NCBI RefSeq assembly: GCF_020005365.1
Contig: NZ_JACNML010000001.1
Coordinates: 62,001 to 126,000 of the forward strand
Origin: Kangiella shandongensis
GTDB lineage: Bacteria > Pseudomonadota > Gammaproteobacteria > Enterobacterales > Kangiellaceae
DNA length: 64,000 bases
Reading direction: 5' to 3'
Both the position numbers and the translations under genes were made by a program. Numbering within the stretch: position 1 is the first letter of the stretch; each line of letters begins with the position of its first letter. Below, in pieces: positions 26,205 through 34,666 of the stretch. Under the pieces are notes generated by a model. That model searched no databases. It saw nothing but the letters and a program-made list of their open reading frames with translations, and had not been told where the DNA came from.

Positions 26205-28085
26205 ATGAAACATTTCAAGGTACCGCTTTCTGCCATTCTTCTCTTCCTGCTGGCCATGCTGGTGATACCGTCTGAAGGCGAAGCCAAAAGAACGGTAGCA
26301 GTAACCGATGTTCACGGCGCTTACCACTCACTGATTAACGTTCTGCAGCGAAGCAAGGTCATTGACAAAGACTTGGACTGGAGCGGGCAGACCGATGTTC
26401 TGATCAGTATTGGCGATAACCTGGACCGAGGCCCTGACTCCAGAAGAGTACTGGATCTGCTCATGCGGCTTGAGCGGGAAGCTCACAAAGCAGGTGATCG
26501 GGTCGAAGTTCTACTGGGCAACCATGAAGCCATGGTGATAATGTCCGATCTGCGCTATGTTTCGAAAGATGAGTATGCCGCTTTTATCCCCGAGGAATCA
26601 GAACAGTCTCGACAGTCAGTTTACGAGGACTTCCTCGATTACTCAGATCGTGACGATAACGCCGGTAGCCTGCAAGCTTTCAATAAAATGTATCCTCCTG
26701 GTTATTTCGGACTGGTCGCCAGCTTCGCTCCCGATGGCCGCTATGGGCGTTGGTTATTGCAGAACAACGTTGTTACAACCTTGGACAACCGCACTTATGT
26801 ACACGGCGGCATCTCAAAACAACTATTAGAGCTGAATTTAAACGAAGAAGAACTGAACCAAAGGTTTCGTCAAGACCTATCCGACTACGCCACTTTATAT
26901 CATCAGTTAATTGACGCAGGATTATTCAAGCATTATTTCAACAAACTGGATCGAAAAGAGGTTGCTACAGCGCTGGTCGAGGGGAAAATACGCTCTCGCG
27001 CTCTCAACAAACCCAGTACAGTCAAAAAAGCACGTCGCTTTCTCAAGGTTGCCGACTCCCTGATGCTAACCACCTTTGGGCCTATCTGGTATCGGGGTAA
27101 TATCTATTGCCACATCTACTCAGAGCGACAAACGCTAGACAATGCATTACAACGCTTCCACTCTAAACAAATTTTGGTGGGACATACTCCCGACAAAAGC
27201 CGCAAGGTACGCTCGCGGTTTGATAATCGGCTCATTCTGCTGGATACCGGTATGTTGCGCAGCCATTACCATGGCCATCCCAGTGCAGTCATTATCGAAA
27301 ATGACGCATTACAAGTGCTTAACATCGACGACTCCAGCAATACCGCCCCCATTCCGGACCCCACTCGCAAACCGTTATACCCCGATGGACATAACGATGA
27401 CTATCTGAACAATTTTTTTAACCGTGCGGAAGTAGTCGAGCAGAAGGAGTTAGAGAATTTCTACAGCAAACCATTAAAACTGACTTTTAAAAAAGGTGAC
27501 GTCGAGCACCATGCAATTTTTAAGTATTTAGACAGTGATCCCAATATGGAGAAGCAAGACTGGGAAAGACGACTGGGCAACCTCGCCGATCGCTATATTT
27601 ACGACTTGGCGGCTTATAAGCTGGATCGGATGCTTGGCCTTTACATGGTTCCCTTCACTATGGAGTACCGACTGAATGATCGTCCCGGGGTTATTCAGTA
27701 CTGGGTTGAAGACTCGATCACACGAACAGAGCTGATCGAACAGGATAAATCACTATATAGCTTCTGCTCTACTGATGAGGCTGAAGATATCATGCATATT
27801 TTTGATTGGCTGATATACAACGAAGACCGAAATACTGGTAATCGCTTATACAGTAAAGACAACGGTTTTTTGTGGTTGATTGATCATACTCGAGCCTTTC
27901 GAGTTAAAAGCAAGCTACCCGAATACGAAAGAACTGCTCCAGACTACCTGTCCCCAGAATATAAACTCCAACTTCAGTCATTGGATCGAGCGCAGCTTAT
28001 GGCCGAATTAAAAGACTACCTACACCCAAGACAGATTATCTCTCTATTAACACGTCGAGATAAAATTCTTAAGCGTCTTCACTAG
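26205..28085 (+). CDS. Secreted PPP-type phosphatase fused to a PI3K/HipA/FAM20-like kinase domain
   Basis: 626 aa from ATG at 26205; an in-frame GTG at 26136 would bury the signal peptide (hydrophobic core residues 7-22, cleavage near GEA-KR), so the ATG is preferred. Residues about 28-370 form a calcineurin-like/PPP metallophosphatase related to Shewanella-like phosphatases: DVHG (35-38), GDNLDRG (70-76), GNHE (105-108), HGG (200-202), GH (326-327). Residues about 420-626 resemble the PI3K/HipA/FAM20 atypical kinase fold: a candidate ATP-binding Lys in HAIFK (440), LAAYKLDRMLGLYMVP, catalytic-loop EDRNTGN (540-546) and metal-binding LIDH (Asp560). It therefore may both remove and add phosphate outside the cytoplasm. 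It sits between clpP and clpX, convergent with a translocase-like gene whose end it overlaps by 17 bp. The kinase call is inference from motifs. Confidence 0.75.
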   Translation: MKHFKVPLSAILLFLLAMLVIPSEGEAKRTVAVTDVHGAYHSLINVLQRSKVIDKDLDWSGQTDVLISIGDNLDRGPDSRRVLDLLMRLEREAHKAGDRVEVLLGNHEAMVIMSDLRYVSKDEYAAFIPEESEQSRQSVYEDFLDYSDRDDNAGSLQAFNKMYPPGYFGLVASFAPDGRYGRWLLQNNVVTTLDNRTYVHGGISKQLLELNLNEEELNQRFRQDLSDYATLYHQLIDAGLFKHYFNKLDRKEVATALVEGKIRSRALNKPSTVKKARRFLKVADSLMLTTFGPIWYRGNIYCHIYSERQTLDNALQRFHSKQILVGHTPDKSRKVRSRFDNRLILLDTGMLRSHYHGHPSAVIIENDALQVLNIDDSSNTAPIPDPTRKPLYPDGHNDDYLNNFFNRAEVVEQKELENFYSKPLKLTFKKGDVEHHAIFKYLDSDPNMEKQDWERRLGNLADRYIYDLAAYKLDRMLGLYMVPFTMEYRLNDRPGVIQYWVEDSITRTELIEQDKSLYSFCSTDEAEDIMHIFDWLIYNEDRNTGNRLYSKDNGFLWLIDHTRAFRVKSKLPEYERTAPDYLSPEYKLQLQSLDRAQLMAELKDYLHPRQIISLLTRRDKILKRLH

Positions 28086-29718
28086 TTCCAGGCTTTATTT
28101 TGACTTCCCATGCAGTGCTGACTTCAAAGCCCGCAAAGTCTTTAGCTACCAGCTCGAGCTGCAACTTTTGCTCAGTCTCAGGCGGAGGCTCAAACATCAC
28201 AGTTAAAGCCTCATCATCGAATTGACACCAGGCAGGAAGCTGCTCTCCATTAGCTTCCCTTAATTGATAACGAATCATATCTCCAAGGTCCGGCTCAACG
28301 AAAGTGTTTTCCGGAATTGAAATCGTACTTTGCTTTCCAGCCGTAAGCGATTCAGGTTTTAGCGAAACAGCAAGCACAGGCGGACGCCCTTCCGCTTGCT
28401 CTTTATCTCGACGTTTATAATGCCGGCGAATAGCCAAAGCAGTCCAGCAACAAGTGGCTGCCAATATGGCATTAAAGGTTATAAACTCAAGCGTGCCCAA
28501 ACCAAATACATTAACCCCAATGGCGACACTGGCACCATACATTAGATCGCCAAACCGGTAAAAAAAAGTATCCGTGGTGTTCTTACTTAAATATTTTTCG
28601 TCCCTGGACACCGGCAAGAACAAAGCATGACGACTGGTATTTTGAATCGAGTAGTTAACGCTATTTTCGGCAATGAGCGCCCACTTAACGACCCCAAAAA
28701 AAGGAAAGAACAGTATCAGACTATAATTAATCATCATGACAAAGGGCAAAATAAAGATTGAAGCACCAACCCCTATCCACCGAAACAGACGGGCAACAAC
28801 AAAAAGCTGTAACAACAACCCTATCAGAGTAAACCAGGCAATATAGTCGGAATAAAAATCCGTCATAAAGAGTTGCTCTTCGTAACTACCTCTTGGACCC
28901 ACTTGCTGTGCCTGGTTAATGACAAACTTAGCCAGTACATACTCTCCGACAGAGTTAATCCAGTTATAAAGCAAGATAAATAGCGCGATTAATAATAAGT
29001 AACGACTCTGGAAAAAAAGCGAAAAACCTTGCCACCATTGGTGTCGCGTTCCTAATGCCTTACTGTCTGAAATAGCTCGAGAAGTTTTTGGTACCGACTG
29101 ATAACTTAATTTAACCAGACAGTTCACAACAAACAGTAGCGTTGCTGACAATAGCACCAGTCCCGTTACGCCGAATACGGGGAAAAGCGCGCCTCCCAAC
29201 TTCGCCCCAACCCAAGCCCCCATGGTGCCGCCTATGGCAATGGCTGCAAATAACCGTTTACCACTCATTGAATTAAAACAGTCGGCACAGAATGCCCAGT
29301 ACAAAGCGACCATGGTGACGCTGAAAACGCCCAGCCAGATATAGAACGCTATACCAATGGCTAAACCAAGATATTCAGCAACTGCAAAAAGTAAAAGGTG
29401 ACTTACAAAAAACAATAAAACTCGTCTTAAAAACAACGACTTGTCTTTATGATCAGAAAACTTGTAGTAATAACGACTGAATAATGGAATAACCGCTAGC
29501 AGAATGGTTGCTTGTGCGGCAGTGGTATAGCTCTTAAGTTCTGCACTGCCATCAGAAAGGATCAGAGGATCTCGTATAACTTTCAGCAAATAGTACGCCG
29601 TCATCAAGATGAAGAGACTTACGAACATCAATACGACGCTGCGTCCTTCTCCAGCTCGGATCCAGACGAAGTGCGCCAACAGGCGTTCTATCCAGTTATA
29701 TCGGCGGCGTTCTTCCAT
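28069..29718 (-). CDS. ATP/ADP-translocase-like (TLC/MFS) membrane protein with C-terminal CADG-like domain
   Basis: 549 aa. Twelve or so hydrophobic segments cover about residues 22-430. The N-terminal block RAGEGRSVVLMFVSLFILMTAYYLLKVIRDPLIL matches the bacterial ADP/ATP carrier-like/MFS family related to Rickettsia/chlamydial nucleotide transporters. The last about 100 residues form a soluble domain with IRYQLREANGEQLPAWCQFD and LELVAKDFAGFEVSTAWEVKI, the pattern of cadherin-like CADG/putative-Ig domains (G..LPxWL.FD, AxDxxG). That fusion is unusual. The substrate is unknown; free-living bacteria carry such proteins without proven nucleotide transport. It converges on and overlaps the phosphatase-kinase gene and lies between clpP and clpX. 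Confidence 0.75.
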   Translation of the reverse strand: MEERRRYNWIERLLAHFVWIRAGEGRSVVLMFVSLFILMTAYYLLKVIRDPLILSDGSAELKSYTTAAQATILLAVIPLFSRYYYKFSDHKDKSLFLRRVLLFFVSHLLLFAVAEYLGLAIGIAFYIWLGVFSVTMVALYWAFCADCFNSMSGKRLFAAIAIGGTMGAWVGAKLGGALFPVFGVTGLVLLSATLLFVVNCLVKLSYQSVPKTSRAISDSKALGTRHQWWQGFSLFFQSRYLLLIALFILLYNWINSVGEYVLAKFVINQAQQVGPRGSYEEQLFMTDFYSDYIAWFTLIGLLLQLFVVARLFRWIGVGASIFILPFVMMINYSLILFFPFFGVVKWALIAENSVNYSIQNTSRHALFLPVSRDEKYLSKNTTDTFFYRFGDLMYGASVAIGVNVFGLGTLEFITFNAILAATCCWTALAIRRHYKRRDKEQAEGRPPVLAVSLKPESLTAGKQSTISIPENTFVEPDLGDMIRYQLREANGEQLPAWCQFDDEALTVMFEPPPETEQKLQLELVAKDFAGFEVSTAWEVKIKPGTSEDA

Positions 29719-29906
29719 CGCGCCCTCCTATGATTTATAGGGATTACTGCGACAAGCCTAAGAGTACGAACCCGCTAAAGATTAATGTAGCGTAATATCA
29801 AGTGTTATACAGTAAAAAATAAGGAAATTATTAATTCAGGAGAGGGGTTGTACTAACTATCAGGAAGATACCACCCATGAAACGCTGCTCACAGGTGGTT
29901 TTGGTA

Positions 29907-30518
29907 TTACTTTCGAGAATTGATAATAGAGTCAACCAATCCGTACTCGATAGCTTCTTCAGCTGAAAGGAAGTTATCTCTGTCGGTATCTTTTTCAACT
30001 TGCTCAATCGGTTTGTCACAGTGATGTGACAAAATGCCATTCAGACGTTTTTTCATTTCACTGATTTCCTGAGCATGAATCGCGATATCGGACGCCTGTC
30101 CCTGAAAGCCACCCAGCGGCTGGTGAATCATCATGCGCGAATTAGGTAAGCAATGACGCTTACCAGAAGCACCACCAGCGAGCAACAATGCCCCCATGCT
30201 AGCCGCCTGACCGACACAAACCGTCGAAACATCGGGACGAATAAATTGCATGGTATCGTAAATCCCCATACCCGCGGTCACAACACCACCTGGAGAGTTA
30301 ATATACAAATAAATATCTTTATCAGGGTTATCCGATTCCAAAAATAACATCTGCGCAATAATCGAATTGGCCATATGGTCTTCAACCGGACCAACACAGA
30401 AAATCACTCGCTCTTTTAACAAGCGAGAGTAAATATCGTAAGAGCGCTCGCCACGTGACGTTTGCTCTACAACCATTGGAATTAAAGCACTGTTGATGGG
30501 TTGCTCAATTTTGCTCAT
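29907..30518 (-). CDS. clpP: ATP-dependent Clp protease proteolytic subunit ClpP
   Basis: 203 aa. The serine-protease triad is visible: Ser107 in [11 protein letters not shown], His132 in MMIHQPLGG and Asp181 in [20 protein letters not shown]. An N-terminal propeptide of about 10 residues is likely. ClpP forms the double heptameric chamber used by ClpX/ClpA. It lies 73 bp after tig with a strong terminator in that gap, so it probably has a separate promoter or depends on read-through. clpX is not directly downstream as it is in most relatives. Confidence 0.97.
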   Translation of the reverse strand: MSKIEQPINSALIPMVVEQTSRGERSYDIYSRLLKERVIFCVGPVEDHMANSIIAQMLFLESDNPDKDIYLYINSPGGVVTAGMGIYDTMQFIRPDVSTVCVGQAASMGALLLAGGASGKRHCLPNSRMMIHQPLGGFQGQASDIAIHAQEISEMKKRLNGILSHHCDKPIEQVEKDTDRDNFLSAEEAIEYGLVDSIINSRK

Positions 30519-30540
30519 ATCTAGACGATTCCTTATTCCA

Positions 30541-30569
30541 AAAAAAAGCGGATAAAATCCGCTTTTTTA
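30541..30569 (-). terminator. Rho-independent terminator between tig and clpP
   Basis: AAAAAAGCGGAT and ATCCGCTTTTTT enclose an AAA loop; the stem is followed by T on both strands. It lies 22 bp past the tig stop and 22 bp before the clpP start, directly in the 73-bp gap. Confidence 0.85.
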
Positions 30570-30591
30570 TACTGTGACTGAAAGGCTAAAC

Positions 30592-31884
30592 TTACTGTTT
30601 ATTAGTGTTTAGCATCTCGTCAAACTTAACGGCTTTCTCCGTTACTTTAGCTTTTTCCAGCACCAAGTCAACTACAGTATCTTCCAATACCAGTGACTCT
30701 ACTTCACGTAAGCGCTGAGGGTCGCCATAGTACCAGTCGATAACTTCTTTCGGCTCTTCGTAAACCGAGGCTAAGTCTTCAACTTGTGCACGAACTTTGT
30801 CTTCATCCGCTTTCAACTCTTCTGATTTAATGATTTCAGCAACCACTAAACCCAGTTTTACACGGCGTGAAGCCTGTTCTTCAAATAAGCTCGCAGGAAG
30901 ATCTGGTGTTTCACCTTTAGGAGCATTCATTTGCTGCGCCATCTCTTGACGCATACGATCGATTTCTTGATCAATCATTGCCTTTGGCATATCAAATTCA
31001 TGCTTCTCTACTAACTGATCCATCACTGCACCTTTGATGCGTGATTTGATAGCGTTGCGAAGCTCACGCTCCATATTCTTTTTAACGTCAGCTTTAAGTG
31101 CAGCCAGGTCATCAGCACCTAATTGCTCGGCTAAATCTGTTAGTGTTGGCAGCTCTTTCTTGTTAACAGCGTGTACGTGTGTCTCAAAAGTTGCTTCCTT
31201 ACCCTTAAGATCTTCTACATGATAGTCTTCAGGAAAGGTTACTTTAACTTCAACATCACTGTCCGCAGAAACGCCAACCAGTTGGTCCTCAAAGCCCGGG
31301 ATCATGTTGCCAGCGCCAATTTCCAATGGGAATTGTTTCGCTTCACCACCTTGGAATGCTTCACCGTCAACAAAACCTTTAAAGTCGATAACTACCTGAT
31401 CACCTTCTTTCGACTTACGCTTTACTTCAGCCCAAGATGCGCGCTGCTCACGTAGCGTATCCATCATTTTAGACAGGTCGTCGTCAGACACTTCTGATGT
31501 TGGCTTTTCGATTTCAAGCTTAGCCAGATCAGAGACTTCAACTTCCGGATAAACTTCAAAGGTTGCTGAGAACTTCAGATTCTCACCATCTTTGTTTTCG
31601 ATTAATTCAAGCTGTGGATAACCAGCAGGAGTCAATTTCTCTTGCTGAATTGCTTCGAAATAATGACGTTGCATAATTTCGCCAAGAACTTCCTGACGAA
31701 CAGAAGCGCCATAGCGCTTTTTTACAACTTTGAAAGGAACTTTGCCTGGACGGAAACCGTTCATCTTCACGGTGCGCGTCATTTCTTGTAGGCGTTTTTG
31801 TACCGCGCCGTCAATGTTCTCGGCAGGTACATCGATAACTAACTTTCTTTCTAAACCGTTATTGGCTTCAACTGAAACTTGCAT
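30592..31884 (-). CDS. tig: Trigger factor, ribosome-associated chaperone
   Basis: 430 aa, standard length. The N-terminal ribosome-binding domain contains the signature GFRPGKVPFKVVKKRYG (residues about 43-59). The FKBP-type prolyl isomerase domain follows (about 150-245: EGDQVVIDFKGFVDGEAFQGG, GAGNMIPGFEDQLVG) and the C-terminal helical arms form the chaperone cradle. It binds nascent chains at the exit tunnel. The gene follows the four-tRNA cluster as in Pseudomonas. A purine-rich CGGAGATCAGCG precedes the ATG as Shine-Dalgarno. Confidence 0.97.
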   Translation of the reverse strand: MQVSVEANNGLERKLVIDVPAENIDGAVQKRLQEMTRTVKMNGFRPGKVPFKVVKKRYGASVRQEVLGEIMQRHYFEAIQQEKLTPAGYPQLELIENKDGENLKFSATFEVYPEVEVSDLAKLEIEKPTSEVSDDDLSKMMDTLREQRASWAEVKRKSKEGDQVVIDFKGFVDGEAFQGGEAKQFPLEIGAGNMIPGFEDQLVGVSADSDVEVKVTFPEDYHVEDLKGKEATFETHVHAVNKKELPTLTDLAEQLGADDLAALKADVKKNMERELRNAIKSRIKGAVMDQLVEKHEFDMPKAMIDQEIDRMRQEMAQQMNAPKGETPDLPASLFEEQASRRVKLGLVVAEIIKSEELKADEDKVRAQVEDLASVYEEPKEVIDWYYGDPQRLREVESLVLEDTVVDLVLEKAKVTEKAVKFDEMLNTNKQ

Positions 31885-32007
31885 TCGCTGATCTCCGATA
31901 GGCTATTACTACATTCAATAGCTAATAATTAAAATGACCAGGTTTTCAGATGAAGACTTTAAGGGAGGAACCATCTTCAGACCAGCCTTTATAAGCTGAG
32001 TTAAAGA

Positions 32008-32092
32008 TGGTGCGAAAGGAGAGACTCGAACTCTCACGCCTCGCGGCACTGGAACCTAAATCCAGCGTGTCTACCAATTCCACCACTTTCGC
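32008..32092 (-). tRNA. tRNA-Leu (anticodon TAG)
   Basis: 85-nt class II tRNA: acceptor GCGAAAG/CTTTCGC, anticodon arm ending in ATTTAGG (TAG), long variable arm TGCCGCGAGGCG, T-arm AGTTCGAGTCT, CCA encoded. It is the last tRNA of the Pro-Arg-His-Leu transcript, upstream of tig. Confidence 0.96.
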
Positions 32093-32170
32093 ATTTTGAT
32101 TGCGGGCCCTGAGCCCTCATCGAACCGTATTGTAATTCCTGCTCAGCGTCAATGCTGCTCTACAAGAATC

Positions 32171-32247
32171 TGGGGTGGACGATGGGATTTGAACCCACGA
32201 CAACCGGAATCACAATCCGGGGCTCTACCAACTGAGCTACGCCCACC
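32171..32247 (-). tRNA. tRNA-His (anticodon GTG)
   Basis: 77 nt with the extra 5' G (G-1) that is the identity element of tRNA-His, anticodon loop TTGTGAT (GTG), T-arm GGTTCAAATCC, discriminator C and encoded CCA. Confidence 0.97.
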
Positions 32248-32292
32248 ATCAACCTCAATTTCTCCCCTCGTCTCCAGACCTTCCGCTCAAAA

Positions 32293-32369
<77 letters not shown>

Positions 32370-32402
32370 ATGTTAATCCTGACTCGAGGTGAGAATAAAA
32401 AT

Positions 32403-32479
32403 TGGTCGGAGATGAGGGATTTGAACCCCCGACATCCTGCACCCAAAGCAGGCGCGCTACCAGACTGCGCTAATCTCCG
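32403..32479 (-). tRNA. tRNA-Pro (anticodon TGG)
   Basis: 77 nt: acceptor CGGAGAT/ATCTCCG, D-arm TAGCGCAGTCTGGTAGCGC, anticodon loop TTTGGGT (TGG), T-arm GGTTCAAATCC, CCA encoded. First tRNA of the operon. Confidence 0.97.
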
Positions 32480-32517
32480 ATTTTTCGTCTCAAGGGGCTT
32501 GCCCCTGCGAGACGCGC

Positions 32518-32546
32518 ATATTACTGATTTCCCCCATACCCGTCAA
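32518..32546 (-). promoter_or_regulatory. Predicted promoter of the tRNA-Pro-Arg-His-Leu operon
   Basis: On the minus strand TTGACG (32546-32541), a 17-bp spacer and TAATAT (32523-32518), followed by the GC-rich discriminator GCGCGTCTCGC typical of stringently controlled stable-RNA promoters. A GC-rich hairpin (32486-32514) lies between the start site and tRNA-Pro. Confidence 0.75.
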
Positions 32547-32660
32547 CCACTTTTTATCGCTTTTTTCTAACTTTTTTAATCTTCTATAAAAGCATTGAGT
32601 AAGTTGGTTAATATTGCGACAATAACGCCTTTCAAACAATCATTTGAATCTATTTACTAC

Positions 32661-33515
32661 ATGACTGCTCAAATTCTTGATGGCAAAGCCATCTCAGCCA
32701 AAGTTAAAGACGATTTAGCCTTAAAAGTAAAGGCTCGCCTCGATCAAGGCCTTCGCGCGCCGGGTCTGGCAGTAATACTCGTGGGAGTTGATCCCGCGTC
32801 ACAGATCTATGTTAACAAGAAAGTAGAGGCTTGTGAAAAGGTTGGCTTCATTTCTCGCAAAATAGTGATGGAAGCTGATACCACACAAGAAGCTTTATTA
32901 GAGCAGATCGACCTGTTAAACAATGACCCAGCAATTGATGGTATCCTGGTGCAGTTACCACTACCTGATCACCTCGACTCCAACGTTATTCTGGAACGCA
33001 TTAAAGCCGATAAAGATGTTGATGGCTTCCACCCATACAATATGGGCCGTTTGGCGCAAAAAATGCCTACTATGCGTCCTTGCACCCCTTACGGTGTGAT
33101 GGTTATGCTGAAAGAGACTGGCATCGACTTAATTGGTAAAGATGCTGTGGTCGTTGGCGTCTCTAATATTGTCGGTCGTCCGATGGGCTTAGAGCTCTTA
33201 ATGGAACGCTGCACCGTCACTTATTGCCACAGTAAAACCAAAGACTTAGCGAAGAAAGTCTCGGAAGCAGACATAGTGGTTGTTGGCGTGGGTATTCCAA
33301 ACATGGTCAAAGGTGACTGGATCAAACCTGGCGCCATCGTCATTGATGTAGGTATTAACCGTCTTGAGACAGGCAAACTGGCTGGTGATGTAGAATATGA
33401 CGTAGCCAAAGAACGAGCTTCGTGGATTACCCCAGTACCAGGTGGTGTAGGACCTATGACCGTTGCGATGCTAATGAGTAATACGCTATACGCCTGCGAA
33501 AACCTGCACGATTAA
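32661..33515 (+). CDS. folD: Bifunctional methylenetetrahydrofolate dehydrogenase/cyclohydrolase FolD
   Basis: 284 aa from ATG at 32661 ([15 protein letters not shown]), the usual FolD N-terminus and length; an upstream TTG at 32595 is not needed. Motifs are [14 protein letters not shown] (catalytic Lys of the YxxxK motif), [10 protein letters not shown] and the NADP-binding/C-terminal [13 protein letters not shown]. It converts 5,10-methylene-THF through methenyl-THF to 10-formyl-THF in the cytosol. No Shine-Dalgarno is visible before the ATG. It diverges from the tRNA operon. Confidence 0.96.
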   Translation: MTAQILDGKAISAKVKDDLALKVKARLDQGLRAPGLAVILVGVDPASQIYVNKKVEACEKVGFISRKIVMEADTTQEALLEQIDLLNNDPAIDGILVQLPLPDHLDSNVILERIKADKDVDGFHPYNMGRLAQKMPTMRPCTPYGVMVMLKETGIDLIGKDAVVVGVSNIVGRPMGLELLMERCTVTYCHSKTKDLAKKVSEADIVVVGVGIPNMVKGDWIKPGAIVIDVGINRLETGKLAGDVEYDVAKERASWITPVPGGVGPMTVAMLMSNTLYACENLHD

Positions 33516-33537
33516 ATATCTGAAAGACTTTTCTGCC

Positions 33538-33572
33538 GAGCCAGTCCAAAATAATGTGAACTGGCTCACCTT
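33538..33572 (+). terminator. Candidate terminator after folD
   Basis: GAGCCAGT (33538-33545) pairs with ACTGGCTC (33560-33567), followed by a short, weak T-containing tract. It lies 22 bp past the folD stop. Confidence 0.4.
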
Positions 33573-33654
33573 TCATTATCAAAAAACTATTTGAGTTCAA
33601 TTGGTTGCGATACTCTAGCCTTGCAACAAATACACAACAAAGGGAACTCAAAAA

Positions 33655-34068
33655 ATGTTTGGAACTATCGTTTTAATACTCGCCATTATTGGTGGCCTGC
33701 TAGCTGCATCAAGTCTTATCGCCAGCAAATCTCAAGATGCCGGACAAGCTCTGAAGAAAATAGCACCTTACCAAGGTATTATTGGCGTTATCATTCTAGT
33801 AATAGGTTTATACTATTTCCTATTCCATAGTCTGGCAAACCTTGGAGCTATGATAAAGTTCACCGGTGGCTTGTTTAACATAATAACTCAAATCTTAATG
33901 ATTCTTGTCGGTTTTATTCTTTCTTACAGCTTAATTTCTGAAAAGCTCTTATCAAAGAATGAAGCGGCTCAAGAAAAAGGTGCTCAGGCAGCTAAGAAGC
34001 TTACAAAGATTCAGATTCCTCTGGGTATAGCGTTAGCCGTTTGTGCTCTATTAGCGCTAATCCTCTAG
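33655..34068 (+). CDS. Small four-helix membrane protein, unknown function
   Basis: 137 aa preceded by a good Shine-Dalgarno (AAAGGGAAC, 7 nt before ATG). Four hydrophobic segments at about residues 2-24, 40-58, 65-95 and 115-137, separated by short basic loops (SKSQDAGQALKK; KNEAAQEKGAQAAKKLTK). No conserved catalytic motif is visible and I do not recognise the family. It lies between folD (plus) and the convergent phospholipid cluster (minus), so it may be monocistronic. Confidence 0.7.
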   Translation: MFGTIVLILAIIGGLLAASSLIASKSQDAGQALKKIAPYQGIIGVIILVIGLYYFLFHSLANLGAMIKFTGGLFNIITQILMILVGFILSYSLISEKLLSKNEAAQEKGAQAAKKLTKIQIPLGIALAVCALLALIL

Positions 34069-34111
34069 ATTTTATTTTTTTAATTCAGGCGCGTGCCAAC
34101 GCGCCTGAACG

Positions 34112-34666
34112 TTATGAAGGGAAATAGAAAAAATATAAGCTGTAAACAACTGTCCAGACACTCCCCCATATAATAATCATCCCTTTTCTTGAGAACTTTA
34201 AGTGGGACATTAAAACTAAGCTAATGCCTCTTGCCGTAAAAGCGATTAACACAAACCTCAGTAACCTTGCAGCAATCGAAACACCAATAAACAAAGCGGT
34301 CCCAATATCGACACTCGCCGCTTGCACCGCATACGTTTTATAGGGTACCCCCTGTAGCGGTCCCAATATAATCGCAGTAGCTCCGGTATCACCAAGCTGT
34401 TTTCCCACACGACTCATCAGCTCGCTATTAATTGCTGGCACCGCTTCAACCCAGTGCCATGCAGTTTCTGCCGCAAAAAAGCCCCAGTAGTACATGATTA
34501 GACCGCCGGCAACGGCTCCTGCTAACGCCCATAAAATAAGTCTCATCAAGCGCTCTTTACGCTCTAAAGCAAAATAGCTCAGTAAAACATCAGGCAAAAT
34601 AAAAAAAAGCGTTGCTTCAGCAAATCCCCAGCCAGCAGCTATACACTTTTTCGTCATCGCTTTCAC
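34112..34666 (-). CDS. VTT/YqaA-like integral membrane protein
   Basis: 184 aa with about five hydrophobic segments. The central GPLQGVPYKTYAVQAAS followed by VSIAARLLRFVLIAF resembles the SNARE-associated/VTT (DedA, YqaA) family signature, in which a G/P-rich re-entrant loop precedes an Arg-bearing helix; such proteins take part in lipid scrambling or membrane homeostasis. The start is GTG overlapping the plsC-like stop by 1 bp (TAGTG); ATG at 34657 is an alternative. It is the last gene of the phospholipid cluster, which supports a lipid-linked role. Family assignment is moderate. Confidence 0.6.
   Translation of the reverse strand: MKAMTKKCIAAGWGFAEATLFFILPDVLLSYFALERKERLMRLILWALAGAVAGGLIMYYWGFFAAETAWHWVEAVPAINSELMSRVGKQLGDTGATAIILGPLQGVPYKTYAVQAASVDIGTALFIGVSIAARLLRFVLIAFTARGISLVLMSHLKFSRKGMIIIWGSVWTVVYSLYFFYFPS

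Noticed and set aside
32486-32514. Terminator hairpin between folD and the tRNA operon
   Set aside because: On the minus strand the hairpin is followed by A residues and directly by tRNA-Pro, downstream of the predicted promoter; it cannot terminate usefully there.
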